A stretch of 64,000 nt of DNA. It comes from Gammaproteobacteria bacterium UBA7803. Its GTDB lineage: Bacteria; Pseudomonadota; Gammaproteobacteria; Pseudomonadales; Azotimanducaceae. The notes under the pieces were generated by a model. It had not been told where the DNA came from. It saw only the letters and a list, made by a program, of their open reading frames with translations, and made no database searches. The stretch spans positions 1 through 64,000 of the forward strand of contig DLCH01000071.1 in the NCBI GenBank assembly GCA_002480525.1, in the 5' to 3' direction. Both the position numbers and the translations under genes were made by a program. This document shows, in pieces, positions 45,129-54,548 of the stretch; position 1 is the first letter of the stretch, and every line of letters starts with the position of its first letter.

Positions 45129-45974
45129 CTAACGACCCTTGAACACCGGCTGCCGCTTCTCCACGAACGCCTTCGCCGCCTCGCGATGGTCCTCGGTCAG
45201 CCCCGTATGCACGTGGTGGGTGGCTTCGAGGTCGAGGCATTCGAGCACGTCCGCCCCCATGGCCGCGCGGTTCAGGTTCTCCTTCATGTAGCGGTAGGCC
45301 GCCGGGGGCCCGTCGGCGAGGCGCCGGGCCAGCGCCATGGTGGCGGCTTCTAGCTCGGCGGCGGGCACCACCTGACAGGCGATGCCGAGGCGCAGACACT
45401 CCTCCGCCGGCACCCGGTCCGACAGGTAGTAGATCTCCCGGGCCTTGGCCGAGCCCACCATCTGGGTGAGGAAGAACGTGCCGCCGTAGTCGCCGCTGAA
45501 GCCCACCTTCGCGAACGCCGAGGTGATGAAGGCCTTGTCGCTCATGATGCGCAGGTCCGCGGCCAGCGCGAGGGACAGGCCGGCGCCGGCCGCCGCGCCC
45601 GGCAGGCTCGCCAGTACCGGCTTCGGCATCAGGAACATGCGCCCCGCCGTGGCACGCTGGTTGAGGCGCTGGGCGTGGATGCGCTCGTCGAGGGTGGCCG
45701 CCGCGCCGGCCGTGCCGCCGGCATCGCCCTGCCCCGCCATGCCCTTGACGTCGCCGCCGGCGCAGAACGCGCCGCCCGCGCCGGTGACGACCACGCAGCG
45801 CACGCTCGGGGTCCGCTCGGCGTAGTCGAGCACCCGGGCCAGCGCCGCGTTCATGTCGCCGGACATGGCGTTGCGCGCTTCCGGGCGGTTCAGGGTGATG
45901 ACCGCGATGCCGTCCTCCTCTCGGGCCAGCAGATGGTCGCTGTCGATGCCGGTGTCGATGGGGGTCCCCGCCAT
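45129..45974 (-). CDS. Enoyl-CoA hydratase/isomerase (crotonase) family protein
   Basis: 281 aa from the ATG at 45974, which has a strong ribosome site (AGGAGGAGAGAG). Crotonase fold: ITLNRPEARNAMSG, the CoA/oxyanion loop GAFCAGGDVKGM, and LPGAAAGAGLSLALAADLRI. The second catalytic region reads FSGDYGGTFFL, as in a common bacterial subfamily. Fatty-acid or related acyl-CoA degradation; exact reaction unknown. Confidence 0.9.
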   Translation of the reverse strand: MAGTPIDTGIDSDHLLAREEDGIAVITLNRPEARNAMSGDMNAALARVLDYAERTPSVRCVVVTGAGGAFCAGGDVKGMAGQGDAGGTAGAAATLDERIHAQRLNQRATAGRMFLMPKPVLASLPGAAAGAGLSLALAADLRIMSDKAFITSAFAKVGFSGDYGGTFFLTQMVGSAKAREIYYLSDRVPAEECLRLGIACQVVPAAELEAATMALARRLADGPPAAYRYMKENLNRAAMGADVLECLDLEATHHVHTGLTEDHREAAKAFVEKRQPVFKGR

Positions 45975-46042
45975 GGTCTCTCTCCTCCTGTGGATCGGGT
46001 ACTCTACCAAGTCCACCGGAACCCGACGGGAGAGGCAAGCGG

Positions 46043-47107
46043 ATGCAGATCGCCCATGATCGACTGGCGGAGTTCGTCACCCGGATCTTCGTCGCCGCCG
46101 GCGCCACCGAGGCGGTCGCCCGGGAAGTGGCGGACCATCTGGTGGCCGCCAACCTGAAGGGCCACGACAGTCACGGGGTCGGCATGATTCCCGCCTACGT
46201 GGCCAACATCCGCAACGGCAACCTCCAGGTCGACGCCCACGCCAACGTGCTGCGGGACAACGGCGCGGTGCTGATGATCGACGGCGGCTTCGGCTTCGGT
46301 CAGGTGGTGGGCCGGGAGGCCACCGACCTGGCCCTGGAGCGGGTGCGCACCACCGGCATCGTCTGCGCCGGCGTGCGCAACTGTCATCATCTCGGCCGTA
46401 TCGGCACCTATGGCGAGCAGTGCGGCAACGCCGGCTACGTGTCCGTGCACTTCGTCAACGTGGTCGGCCACCCGCCCCAGGTGTCGCCGTTCGGCGGCCG
46501 CGAGCGGCGCATGACCACCAACCCGTTCTGCTGCGTGGTGCCCCGCCCCGGCGAGGAGCCGCTGGTGCTGGACATGGCCACCAGCGCCATCGCGCTGGGC
46601 AAGGTCCGGGTGGCCCACATGAAGGGCGAGCCGGTCCCGGAGGGCGCGCTGGTGGACCACGAGGGCGTGCCCACCAGCGACGCCTCGGTGATGTTCCAGG
46701 AGCCGTTCGGCGCCCTCGGCCCCTTCGGCGCCCACAAGGGCTACGGCCTGGCGGTCATGTGCGAGCTGCTCGGCGGCGCGCTGGCCGGCGAGTGGACCGC
46801 CCAGCCGGCCCATCCCCGCAACACCAACATCGTCAACCACATGCTGATGTTCGTGCTCGACCCGGCGGCGCTGGGCGCCGGTGCCGCATTTCAGGACGAG
46901 GTCCGGGAGATGGTCGCCTATCTGCGCGGCACCACGCCGGCCCGGGGCTTCGACCGGGTGCGGGTGCCCGGCGAGCCCGAGCAGGAGTCCCGCGCCGCGC
47001 GCCTGGCGGACGGCATCCCCATCGACGACAACTCCTGGAACGGCATCGTCAGAGCCGCCGATGCGGCCGGCCTGTCCGCCGGCGACATCGCCGCCCTCAC
47101 CGGCTGA
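46043..47107 (+). CDS. Ldh2/malate-type NAD(P)-dependent dehydrogenase
   Basis: 354 aa. Family of malate/L-lactate/ureidoglycolate dehydrogenases (not Rossmann type): LKGHDSHGV near residue 40, the GVRNCHHLGRIG motif (about 115), HKGYGLAVMCELL (about 235). Probably oxidises a 2-hydroxyacid with NAD(P). Divergent from the crotonase gene (68 bp apart), which may hold both promoters. Confidence 0.88.
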   Translation: MQIAHDRLAEFVTRIFVAAGATEAVAREVADHLVAANLKGHDSHGVGMIPAYVANIRNGNLQVDAHANVLRDNGAVLMIDGGFGFGQVVGREATDLALERVRTTGIVCAGVRNCHHLGRIGTYGEQCGNAGYVSVHFVNVVGHPPQVSPFGGRERRMTTNPFCCVVPRPGEEPLVLDMATSAIALGKVRVAHMKGEPVPEGALVDHEGVPTSDASVMFQEPFGALGPFGAHKGYGLAVMCELLGGALAGEWTAQPAHPRNTNIVNHMLMFVLDPAALGAGAAFQDEVREMVAYLRGTTPARGFDRVRVPGEPEQESRAARLADGIPIDDNSWNGIVRAADAAGLSAGDIAALTG

Positions 47108-47122
47108 TGCCCCGGCGGGCGG

Positions 47123-47926
47123 TCAGGCGGACGGGCGGTCCGGATCGGTGAACCGGTACTCCCGGGCAAGATCGGAGACGCGGTAGGCGCCGCCGGTCTT
47201 TTCCATGACGTCGGGATCCATGGCCAGCGCCGCGATGCAGCGGCCGACGAACCGGGGGGATTCCGCCGATGCCAGATCGGCCCGCAACCGGCCCGCAGCG
47301 ACGGCCGCCTCGACGAATTCCGTGCGCACCAGCCCCGGCCGCAGCGCCAGCGCCGCCACGCCCCGGCCGGCGAGTTCGAAGGCCATGTCCCGGGCCATCC
47401 GTTCCACCGCCGCCTTGCCCGTCCCGTAGGCGGTGTTGACGGCGTAGCCGGCGCCGCCGGCGGAGGACACGTTGACGATCAGCCCCCGACCCGCCTCGAT
47501 CATCAGCGGCGCCGCAAGGGCCGCGGCGACGTAGTAGCCGCGGGTGCCCACGCCGCAGTGGTCGTCCCACACGGACAGGGGCTGCTCCCAGAAGCGGCCG
47601 ATCAGATCCGAGGCATCCGGCAGCCGATAGGCGTTGTTGACCAGCAGGTCGAGCCGGCCGTGGGCTGCCCGGACCTGCTCGAACAGGCGCCGGACCTGGT
47701 CGTCGCGCTCGTGGTCCACCCGCAGCGGCACCGGCGTCCCGCCCAGCGCTTCGACCTCACGCGCCGTCGCCTCCAGGGATCCGGGCGCCGGGGGCTCGTC
47801 GGCGCTGGTGGTCCGGCCGGTGAGGTAGACCGTCGCACCCGCCTCCGCCAGTCCTTCTGCGATGCCGCGGCCGACCCCGCGGGTCGCACCGGTGACCACC
47901 GCCACCTTGCCTCTCAGATCCGCCAT
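47123..47926 (-). CDS. Short-chain dehydrogenase/reductase (DHRS1-like)
   Basis: 267 aa. Classical SDR: TGATRGVGRGIA cofactor loop, NNAYRL, catalytic Ser in NVSSAGG and Tyr-x3-Lys in AYGTGKAAVERMA. The order and insertion (PLSVWDDHCGVGTRGYYVAA) resemble the DHRS1 group. Substrate unknown. Converges with the Ldh2 gene. Confidence 0.88.
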   Translation of the reverse strand: MADLRGKVAVVTGATRGVGRGIAEGLAEAGATVYLTGRTTSADEPPAPGSLEATAREVEALGGTPVPLRVDHERDDQVRRLFEQVRAAHGRLDLLVNNAYRLPDASDLIGRFWEQPLSVWDDHCGVGTRGYYVAAALAAPLMIEAGRGLIVNVSSAGGAGYAVNTAYGTGKAAVERMARDMAFELAGRGVAALALRPGLVRTEFVEAAVAAGRLRADLASAESPRFVGRCIAALAMDPDVMEKTGGAYRVSDLAREYRFTDPDRPSA

Positions 47927-48099
47927 GCTGCCTCTCCAGGAACCGCCCGGGATTGTACCCGGCGCCGCGGCGCCGCCGGAAACGCGCAGCCAGCGGATCC
48001 GTCGCGGGCGGCCCGGGACCGGCTACGGTGGACCTCGCGCGCGGCTTGAGGTTAACTTCCCCGGCTATCGAACCGGCCACAGAAAGCAGGACGTCTCCT

Positions 48100-48507
48100 T
48101 TGACGGCATCGGACATCAAACGCGCGGGGCTCAAGGTCACGCTGCCCCGGCTCAAGGTTCTCGAGGTGCTGGAGAACGCCAATCCCCATCACCTGAGCGC
48201 CGAGGACGTCTACAAGGCGCTCCTCGACACCGATGATTCCGTCGGGCTGGCCACGGTCTACCGGGTGCTGACCCAGTTCGAGTCCGCCGGCATCGTCCAG
48301 CGCCACAACTTCGCCGACGGGCACGCCGTCTACGAGCTGGCCCCGGACGAGCATCACGATCACATGGTCGACGTCGACACCGGGCAGGTGCTGGAGTTCG
48401 TCAACGAGCGCATCGAGAAGCTCCAGCACGAGATCGCCGAAGAACAGGGCTTCGAGCTCGTCGACCACGAGCTGGTTCTCTACGTCCGCAAGCGCAAGAA
48501 GAAGTAG
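48100..48507 (+). CDS. fur: Ferric uptake regulator Fur
   Basis: 135 aa from a TTG at 48100; this start gives an N-terminus equal to Fur homologues (TASDIKRAGLKVTLPRLKVL). Winged HTH: SAEDVYKALL and GLATVYRVLTQF; metal-site histidines HNF, HHDHM. There is no cysteine at all, so the Cys4-type structural zinc of E. coli Fur is missing (the CxxC position reads VDVDTG). Pseudomonas Fur also has a reduced set. The Fur-box-controlled iron genes follow 178 bp later. Confidence 0.92.
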   Translation: MTASDIKRAGLKVTLPRLKVLEVLENANPHHLSAEDVYKALLDTDDSVGLATVYRVLTQFESAGIVQRHNFADGHAVYELAPDEHHDHMVDVDTGQVLEFVNERIEKLQHEIAEEQGFELVDHELVLYVRKRKKK

Positions 48508-48575
48508 CCGCCACCCGGGTCCTCACCGGCGGCCCCGACCCGGTGCCGCCGTTCGCACTTCATGCCGTATTTATT

Positions 48576-48602
48576 GCAAATGAGAATTACTTTTATTTAA
48601 AT
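48576..48602 (+). promoter_or_regulatory. Fur box upstream of the iron-uptake operon
   Basis: An AT-rich island in this GC-rich window contains GCAAATGAGAATTACTTTTA, 12 of 19 matches to the consensus GATAATGATAATCATTATC. It lies 84 bp before the FTR1-like gene, an expected place for promoter repression by Fe-Fur. Confidence 0.75.
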
Positions 48603-48685
48603 AGCGCTCCGCGTTCGCGCTCTGCCGGCGGCATGGCCGCCGGCCCGCCCGCGGCCACCGTTCCGTGCCCGACAGCGAGGTCACC

Positions 48686-49507
48686 ATGCAGTCATCCGCC
48701 GCTTTCCGCTTTTCCGCCATCGTCGCCCCGGCAGCCCTGCTGGCGAGCCTGCTCCTGGCGCCGGCCGCCCCCGCGTTCGGCCACGGCGAGGTCGACGAGG
48801 ACATGCTGGCGGAGTTCCAGCTCCACCTCGACGACTATCGCGAGGACGTCGAGCATCTGATCGAGGAGCTGGACCCGATTCTCGAAGCCCATGCCGCCGG
48901 CCGTGACACCGACGCTGCCGTGGCGGAGCTGATCGAGCACTGGGAGGAGGTGGCCATCCACGCCGCCATCGAGACCCGGGCCACCGTCACCTACCCCACG
49001 GTCTGGCAGGCCGTCATCGGACTCCAGCAGGCCGTTTCCGGCAGCGCCGACGACGAGGCCGTCCGGGCCGCCGCCGAGCGGGTGAAGGCCGCCCTGTGGC
49101 AGGGATACGGGGCCGTACGGCTGGCCGCCAGCCAGGTCGGTCAGGCGAGCACCGCGCCCCGGGCAGACGAAGCACCGGCTTCCGGCCCGGAAACCATCCA
49201 GCGCATCCTGGCCGACCTCGATGCCGCGGTGGCCGCCTATGGCGACGGCGAGCTGGCCCGGGCCGAGGAGCTGATCCACGCCACCTACATGAACCGCTTC
49301 GAGGGTCTCGAGGGCGACCTCATCGCCCGGGATCCGGACCTGGTGTCCAGCCTGGAGAAGGACTTCAACGCCACCCTGCCCCTGCTGATGCAGGAGGGCG
49401 CATCCATGGCGCGCGTCAACGAGACGCTGGCCGCCATGCGCCGTCAGCTCGAGACCGCCAGCGGCATCCTCGAGGACGTCGAGCAGTCCCGCTCCGAGGT
49501 GTTCTGA
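48686..49507 (+). CDS. FTR1-like periplasmic iron-binding protein (no permease domain)
   Basis: 273 aa from the ATG at 48686 (a GTG at 48665 is too far upstream of the signal peptide). Signal peptide ending LAPAAPAFG-HGEV. All-helical, acidic; the C-terminal half (HATYMNRFEGLEGDLIARDP, VSSLEKDFNATLPLL) resembles the extracytoplasmic region found in long bacterial FTR1/EfeU proteins, but the membrane permease with its REGLE motifs is absent. Probably holds or hands over iron. First gene after the Fur box. Confidence 0.75.
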   Translation: MQSSAAFRFSAIVAPAALLASLLLAPAAPAFGHGEVDEDMLAEFQLHLDDYREDVEHLIEELDPILEAHAAGRDTDAAVAELIEHWEEVAIHAAIETRATVTYPTVWQAVIGLQQAVSGSADDEAVRAAAERVKAALWQGYGAVRLAASQVGQASTAPRADEAPASGPETIQRILADLDAAVAAYGDGELARAEELIHATYMNRFEGLEGDLIARDPDLVSSLEKDFNATLPLLMQEGASMARVNETLAAMRRQLETASGILEDVEQSRSEVF

Positions 49508-49509
49508 GC

Positions 49510-50547
49510 ATGCGCCGCCGTGCCCTGCTGCAGGCCATGGCCGCCGCCGGCGCCCTGCCCGCGGTGCTGCCGGCGGCGCGGGCGAGCGAGCCGGCGGCGC
49601 CGGAGCCGGTCAGCGTCGATGCGCTGCCGCTGCTGCGCGGCGAGCTCACCCTCTACCTCGGCCGCGGCGAAGGCGGCCTGTACGAGAACATTCTCGCCGC
49701 CATCCGCAAGCGCAATCCGGAGCTCACCCTGAACGTCCGCCGCGGCCCCTCCACGGCCCTGGCCAACACCCTCGCGGCGGAAGCCCGGGCCGGGCGGGTC
49801 CGCGCCGACGTGTTCTGGTCCATCGACGCCAGCTCGCTGGGCCTGGTGGCCGAGCACGCCGCGCCGGTGCCCGTGCCGGCGTCCCTGCGCGACCAGCTCA
49901 AGCCCGGTTTCCGCTACGCGAGCTGGGTGCCGGTGTCCGGCCGCATCCGCACGCTGCCCTTCAACACCGCCCGGCTCGCTGCCGGCGACGTGCCGGCGAG
50001 CGTCATGGACCTGCCGGACACCGACTTCCGGTTCGGCTGGGCGCCGGCCTACGGGGCGTTTCAGTCCTTCGTCACGGCCATGCGCCTGCTGGAGGGCGAG
50101 GACGCCACCGGCGCGTGGCTGGAGGCCATGGCAGCCCGGTCGACGGAGTATGCCGGCGAGTTCGGCGTGGTCATGGCGGTGTCCCGGGCCGAGGTGGACC
50201 TGGGCTTCGCCAACCACTACTACACGCTGCGCCTGAAGCAGGGCAAACCGGAGGTGCCGGTGGATCTGGCCTTCACGCGCAACGACGCCGGCTGCCTGGT
50301 GAACGCCTCCGGCGCCGCCGTGCTGTCCTCGAGCGAGCTGGCCAGCGGCTTCGTCGCCCACCTGCTCACCCGCGAGGTGCAGTCCTACCTGGCCCGGGAG
50401 GCCTTCGAAATCCCGCTGGTCGCCGGCGTGGCCCCGCCCGAGGGGCTGCCGCCCCTGGCCAGCCTCGAGCCGCCCCGGGTCGACCTGGAGAAGCTGGCCG
50501 ATCTGCGGCCGACCCTGGCGCTGCTGCGCCGCGCCGGCGTGCTGTGA
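49510..50547 (+). CDS. Fe(III) ABC transporter substrate-binding protein (FbpA-like)
   Basis: 345 aa; ATG 2 bp after the previous stop. Signal peptide with a twin-Arg-like start (MRRRALLQAMAAAGALP). Type II periplasmic binding protein. The paired iron-ligand tyrosines Tyr237-Tyr238 occur in FANHYYTLRL, as in FbpA/FutA/IdiA, so ferric iron is the likely ligand. First gene of the ABC transporter. Confidence 0.9.
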   Translation: MRRRALLQAMAAAGALPAVLPAARASEPAAPEPVSVDALPLLRGELTLYLGRGEGGLYENILAAIRKRNPELTLNVRRGPSTALANTLAAEARAGRVRADVFWSIDASSLGLVAEHAAPVPVPASLRDQLKPGFRYASWVPVSGRIRTLPFNTARLAAGDVPASVMDLPDTDFRFGWAPAYGAFQSFVTAMRLLEGEDATGAWLEAMAARSTEYAGEFGVVMAVSRAEVDLGFANHYYTLRLKQGKPEVPVDLAFTRNDAGCLVNASGAAVLSSSELASGFVAHLLTREVQSYLAREAFEIPLVAGVAPPEGLPPLASLEPPRVDLEKLADLRPTLALLRRAGVL

Positions 50548-52052
50548 GCCGTCCGGCGTTCAGCCTGATCGCCAGCGTCCTGGTGGCGCTGGCCGTGCTG
50601 GCGCCCATCGGCGTGCTGGTGAACCTGTCGGTCGGCGCCGATCTGGATCTCGGCGGGCAGACCACGGCCATCGTCGCCAACACCCTGGGCCTGACGGCCC
50701 TGACCGTGCTCGGCGCCGTGCTGGTGGGCGTGCCCATGGCGCTGGTCACGGCACACACCGATCTGCCCGGGCGGCACGTCTGGCTCGCCCTGCTGGCGGC
50801 GCCCCTGGCCGTGCCGAGCTACATCGGCGCATTCGCCTACTTCGCCGCCTTCGGCCCCGGCGGCGAAGTCGAGACCCTCACCGGCCTGGCGACCCCGCCG
50901 ATCCGCGGCCTGGGCGGCGCCGCGCTGGTGATGACCCTGTACACCTATCCGTTCGTGCTGCTGACGACCCGGGCCTCGCTGCGTCAGCTCGACGGCAGCC
51001 TGGTGGACGCCGCACGCTCCCTGGGTCTGCCGCTGGGGGCCGCGCTGTGGCGGGTGGTACTGCCGCGGGTGCGCAGCGGCATCGCCGCCGGCGCGCTGCT
51101 GGTCGCGCTCTACACCCTGTCCGACTTCGCCACGCCGGCGATCCTGCGACTCGATACGTTCACCCGCATCATCTACGTGGAGTACAACGCCTTCGGGCTG
51201 GACCGGGCCGCGCTGCTGTCCCTGCAGCTCCTGGTGCTGGTCGCCGTGGTGCTGGTGCTCGAGAGCCGGGTCGGCGTGGAGCGGGAAACGCCCCAGCGCC
51301 GCCTGGAGATCTCCCTGCGCGCCGGCGTCCGCACGGGTCTCACCGCGATCATGGTGCTCGTGCTGGCTGCGGCCCTGGCTCTGCCGGCCATGGTCTTCGG
51401 GGCCTGGCTGTGGCGCGACGGCGCCGGCGGCTTCGACCCGATGCTGGTGTGGAACTCCGCCTACCCGGCGCTGCTGGCTGCGGGTGCGGCGGTGCTGGTC
51501 GCGCTGCCGGTGGCCCAGGCGGCCGCCGCCGGCACCGCCGGTCGCTGGCTGGAACGGATCGCCACCCTGGGCTTCGGCATTCCCGGCATCGTGATGGGCA
51601 CGGCCCTGGTCTACGTCGGCCTGCAGCTCGACTTTCTGTATCAGACCCTGACTCTGCTGGTGATCGGCTACGTGCTGCGCTTCCTGCCTCTCGCGGTGGG
51701 CGCGATCCGTACCAGCGTGGCCAGGGTGGACGCCAACCTGATCGGCGCCGCGCGCAGCCTCGGCGCACCGCCGCTGGAGGCATTCCGGCGCGTGAGCCTG
51801 CCGCTGATATTGCCCGGGGTGGTCGCCGGCGGCGCACTGGTATTCCTCGAGGCCATGCGGGAGCTGCCGGCCACGCTGCTGCTGCGGCCGACGGGACTGG
51901 AGACGCTGACCACCGAGTTGTGGCAGGTTTACGAGGCCGGCTACTTCGGCCGCGCCGCCATGCCCGGGCTGCTGCTGATCGCCGTCTCGGCGGTGGCGCT
52001 GGTGTTCATGCTGTCGGGCGAAGACCGCCTCACCAGACGGGGAAGCCACTGA
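50544..52052 (+). CDS. Fe(III) ABC transporter permease (FbpB-like)
   Basis: 502 aa from a GTG that overlaps the previous stop (GTGA). Two fused six-helix permease units, each with the cytoplasmic EAA loop: DAARSLGLPLGAALWRVVLP (around 155) and GAARSLGAPPLEAFRRVSLP (around 410). This double-unit architecture is typical of FbpB. Confidence 0.92.
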   Translation: MSRPAFSLIASVLVALAVLAPIGVLVNLSVGADLDLGGQTTAIVANTLGLTALTVLGAVLVGVPMALVTAHTDLPGRHVWLALLAAPLAVPSYIGAFAYFAAFGPGGEVETLTGLATPPIRGLGGAALVMTLYTYPFVLLTTRASLRQLDGSLVDAARSLGLPLGAALWRVVLPRVRSGIAAGALLVALYTLSDFATPAILRLDTFTRIIYVEYNAFGLDRAALLSLQLLVLVAVVLVLESRVGVERETPQRRLEISLRAGVRTGLTAIMVLVLAAALALPAMVFGAWLWRDGAGGFDPMLVWNSAYPALLAAGAAVLVALPVAQAAAAGTAGRWLERIATLGFGIPGIVMGTALVYVGLQLDFLYQTLTLLVIGYVLRFLPLAVGAIRTSVARVDANLIGAARSLGAPPLEAFRRVSLPLILPGVVAGGALVFLEAMRELPATLLLRPTGLETLTTELWQVYEAGYFGRAAMPGLLLIAVSAVALVFMLSGEDRLTRRGSH

Positions 52053-53084
52053 ATGCTCGCGATCCGCGATCTGACCGTACGCTACCGCGACCGCGTCGCC
52101 GTCGAGCACTTCGACCTCAGCGTGGACGCCGGCGAGATCGTCACCCTGGTCGGCCCCACGGGCTGCGGCAAGAGCTCGGTGCTGCGGGCCGTCGCCGGCC
52201 TCGAACGGCCCGCCGCCGGGCAGATCCGGATCGGCGAGCTGACCATCGACGCCCGTCACGACGTCCCGCCGGAACGACGGCGCACCGGGCTGGTATTCCA
52301 GGATTTCGCCCTGTTCCCCCACCTCTCGGTGGCCCGCAACATCGGCTTCCGCGTGAGCGATCCGGCGGTGGTGGATCACTGGATCGCCGCCCTGGGGCTC
52401 GAATCCCACCGGGATGCCATGCCCGCCACCCTGTCGGGCGGTCAGAAGCAGCGCGTCGCCCTGGCCCGGGCCCTGGCCCACGCCCCGGCGCTAGTGCTGC
52501 TGGACGAGCCCCTGTCCAATCTGGACGCCGCGCTCAAGGCGAGCCTGCGCTGGCAGATCCGCGACGCGCTGAAGGCCGCCGGCGTTCCGGCGATCTGGGT
52601 GACCCACGACCAGGACGAGGCTCTGTCGGTGGGCGATCGGGTCGGCGTGATGAACGCCGGCCGGCTGGAGCAGGTCGGTGAGCCCGAGCAATGCTATCGG
52701 GCGCCCACCACCCGCTTCGTCGCCCGTTTTCTCGGCGACGGCGTGTTCCTGCGCGGACGGCTGTCCGACGGCGGCGTGCAGACCGTGGTGGACCGGTCGG
52801 TGGTGGGCGACGTGGACGCGGCCCGGCGGGTCGCCCGCTCGGGCGAGGTGGACGTGCTCGTGCGGCCCCACGATCTCGACCTGGAGCCGGACGAGCGCGG
52901 CAACGCCCGGGTAGTCTGGGGCCGCTACGAAGGCGAAACCCGGCTCTACGCGATCCGTCTTCACGAGGGACCGGAGCTGCAGGCCCGGGTGAGTCACGAA
53001 GTGCGCCTCGCCGAGGGGCAGACCGTGCAGACCCGCATATCCGCCCGTCACGCTCTGGCGCTGTTCGGCCCCGCCGAAGCATGA
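52053..53084 (+). CDS. Fe(III) ABC transporter ATP-binding protein (FbpC-like)
   Basis: 343 aa. Walker A GPTGCGKSS (34-42), Q-loop VFQDFALFPH, signature LSGGQKQR, Walker B ALVLLDEPLSNLD and switch His in WVTHDQDEA. A C-terminal regulatory TOBE-like domain (about 240-340) is present. Start immediately follows the permease stop with no gap. Confidence 0.93.
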   Translation: MLAIRDLTVRYRDRVAVEHFDLSVDAGEIVTLVGPTGCGKSSVLRAVAGLERPAAGQIRIGELTIDARHDVPPERRRTGLVFQDFALFPHLSVARNIGFRVSDPAVVDHWIAALGLESHRDAMPATLSGGQKQRVALARALAHAPALVLLDEPLSNLDAALKASLRWQIRDALKAAGVPAIWVTHDQDEALSVGDRVGVMNAGRLEQVGEPEQCYRAPTTRFVARFLGDGVFLRGRLSDGGVQTVVDRSVVGDVDAARRVARSGEVDVLVRPHDLDLEPDERGNARVVWGRYEGETRLYAIRLHEGPELQARVSHEVRLAEGQTVQTRISARHALALFGPAEA

Positions 53085-53136
53085 ACGCTCCGCGCCGGGC
53101 GAAACCCCGGGGTCCGGACCGAAGGTTTTTTCGAAG

Positions 53137-53160
53137 TAATACTGAGAATAATTTGCATTA
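53137..53160. promoter_or_regulatory. Fur box upstream of the porin
   Basis: AT-rich TAATACTGAGAATAATTTGC; AATACTGAGAATAATTTGC matches the Fur consensus at 13 of 19 positions. It lies 62 bp before the ACG start discussed for the porin gene and separates it from the ABC operon. Confidence 0.75.
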
Positions 53161-53221
53161 ACGACTCCCCGACTTAAACTGACGGCCTGTCCGGGTCGTT
53201 CATCTGTTTCGGGAGAGTCTC

Positions 53222-54493
53222 ACGCGTACCCCTCACCTCGCCGCCGCCGTGCTGGTGGCCGGCCTGCTGTCCGCCGCCGCTCCGGCTGGAACCGCTGCGG
53301 CGCCCCCGCCGGCGGACCTCACCCTCGAGAAGATGTGGGACCTGCTGCAGGCCCAGCAGGCCGAGATCGCCGAGCTCAAGGCCGAGCTGGCCGCCACCCG
53401 CAGCGACGTGGACGAGACCCGCGACAAGGTCACGATCACCGAAGAGCAGATCGTCGCCACCGCGGACTATCTCGACGACATCGACGCCTCGCGCAGCGGG
53501 TCGGCTACCAGCATCGGCGGCTACGGCGAGCTGCATTACAACAACCTCGAGACCGACGCCGGCGAGGACATCAAGGAAACCGACTTCCACCGCTTCGTGC
53601 TGTTCTTCAACCACGAATTCAACGACCGCATCCGCTTCTTCTCCGAGCTCGAGATCGAGCACGCCCTGGCGGGTGACGGCGCGCCCGGCGAGGTGGAGCT
53701 GGAACAGGCCTACGTGCAGTTCGACCTGAACGAGAACCACTACGCCAACGCCGGCCTGTTCCTGCTGCCCATCGGCATCATCAACGAGACGCACGAGCCG
53801 CCGACTTTCTACGGCGTCGAGCGCAACGACGTGGAGAACATCATCATCCCCACCACCTGGTGGGAGGGTGGCGCCGGCGTCGGCGGCCGCTACGGCAACG
53901 GCCTGTCCTGGGACTTCGCCGTGCACTCCGGCCTGCAGATGCCTACCGACGGCAGCAGCGCGTTCCGCGTGCGCAGCGGCCGCCAGAAAGTCGCCGAGGC
54001 CCTGTCCGACGACCTGGCCTGGACCGCCCGGGTGAAATACACCGGTATTCCCGGCCTCGAGCTCGCCGGCTCCTATCACTACGAGCAGGACCCGAGCCAG
54101 CTCGCCCGCGACGGCCTCGACGAAGGGCAGCTCTTCTCCTTCCACGGCATCTACAGCAGCGGGCCGTTCTCCCTGCGCGCCCTGTGGGCCGAGTGGGACT
54201 TCGACGGGGAGCTGGTGGAGCTGGCCGACGCCGACCGCCAGACCGGCTGGTACGTGGAACCGAGCGTGCGTCTGAACCTGGCCGGCACCGACTGGGGCTT
54301 CTACACCCGCTACGAGGACCTGGAGGGCGCGCGCCTGCAGGACCGCTTCGATCAGTGGCAGGTGGGTTTCAACTACTACCCGCATCCGGACGTGGTGCTG
54401 AAGGCCGACTGGCGCAACCGCGACCACGACCTGGCCAGCGAATCCGACCGGGACTTCGAGGGGTTCGATCTGGGCGTCGGGTATCAGTTCTGA
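53222..54493 (+). CDS. Fur-associated outer-membrane porin; start codon appears to be ACG
   Basis: About 423 aa if it starts at ACG 53222; 414 aa if at GTG 53249. The ACG is 4-5 bp after GGGAGAG and gives a normal signal peptide (M/T-RTPHLAAAVLVAGLLSAAA); the GTG start would lose the positive N-region. After the signal, a coiled coil (QQAEIAELKAELAATRSDVD) and then a beta-barrel with the pattern of Opr/phosphate-selective-type porins, ending GVGYQF with terminal Phe. Substrate is probably an iron chelate or anion. Family firm, start tentative. Confidence 0.85.
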   Translation, partial: TRTPHLAAAVLVAGLLSAAAPAGTAAAPPPADLTLEKMWDLLQAQQAEIAELKAELAATRSDVDETRDKVTITEEQIVATADYLDDIDASRSGSATSIGGYGELHYNNLETDAGEDIKETDFHRFVLFFNHEFNDRIRFFSELEIEHALAGDGAPGEVELEQAYVQFDLNENHYANAGLFLLPIGIINETHEPPTFYGVERNDVENIIIPTTWWEGGAGVGGRYGNGLSWDFAVHSGLQMPTDGSSAFRVRSGRQKVAEALSDDLAWTARVKYTGIPGLELAGSYHYEQDPSQLARDGLDEGQLFSFHGIYSSGPFSLRALWAEWDFDGELVELADADRQTGWYVEPSVRLNLAGTDWGFYTRYEDLEGARLQDRFDQWQVGFNYYPHPDVVLKADWRNRDHDLASESDRDFEGFDLGVGYQF

Positions 54494-54548
54494 CGCCGAC
54501 CGGCGGGCGCGCGTTCCCAATCGACCGGAGGCCAGGCAGAATGCCGAC

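Noticed and set aside
44552..45353. Several open frames across 44.6-45.1 kb
   Set aside because: They are translations of the inverted repeats (WERSPDRD-like and SGKAF-like strings).
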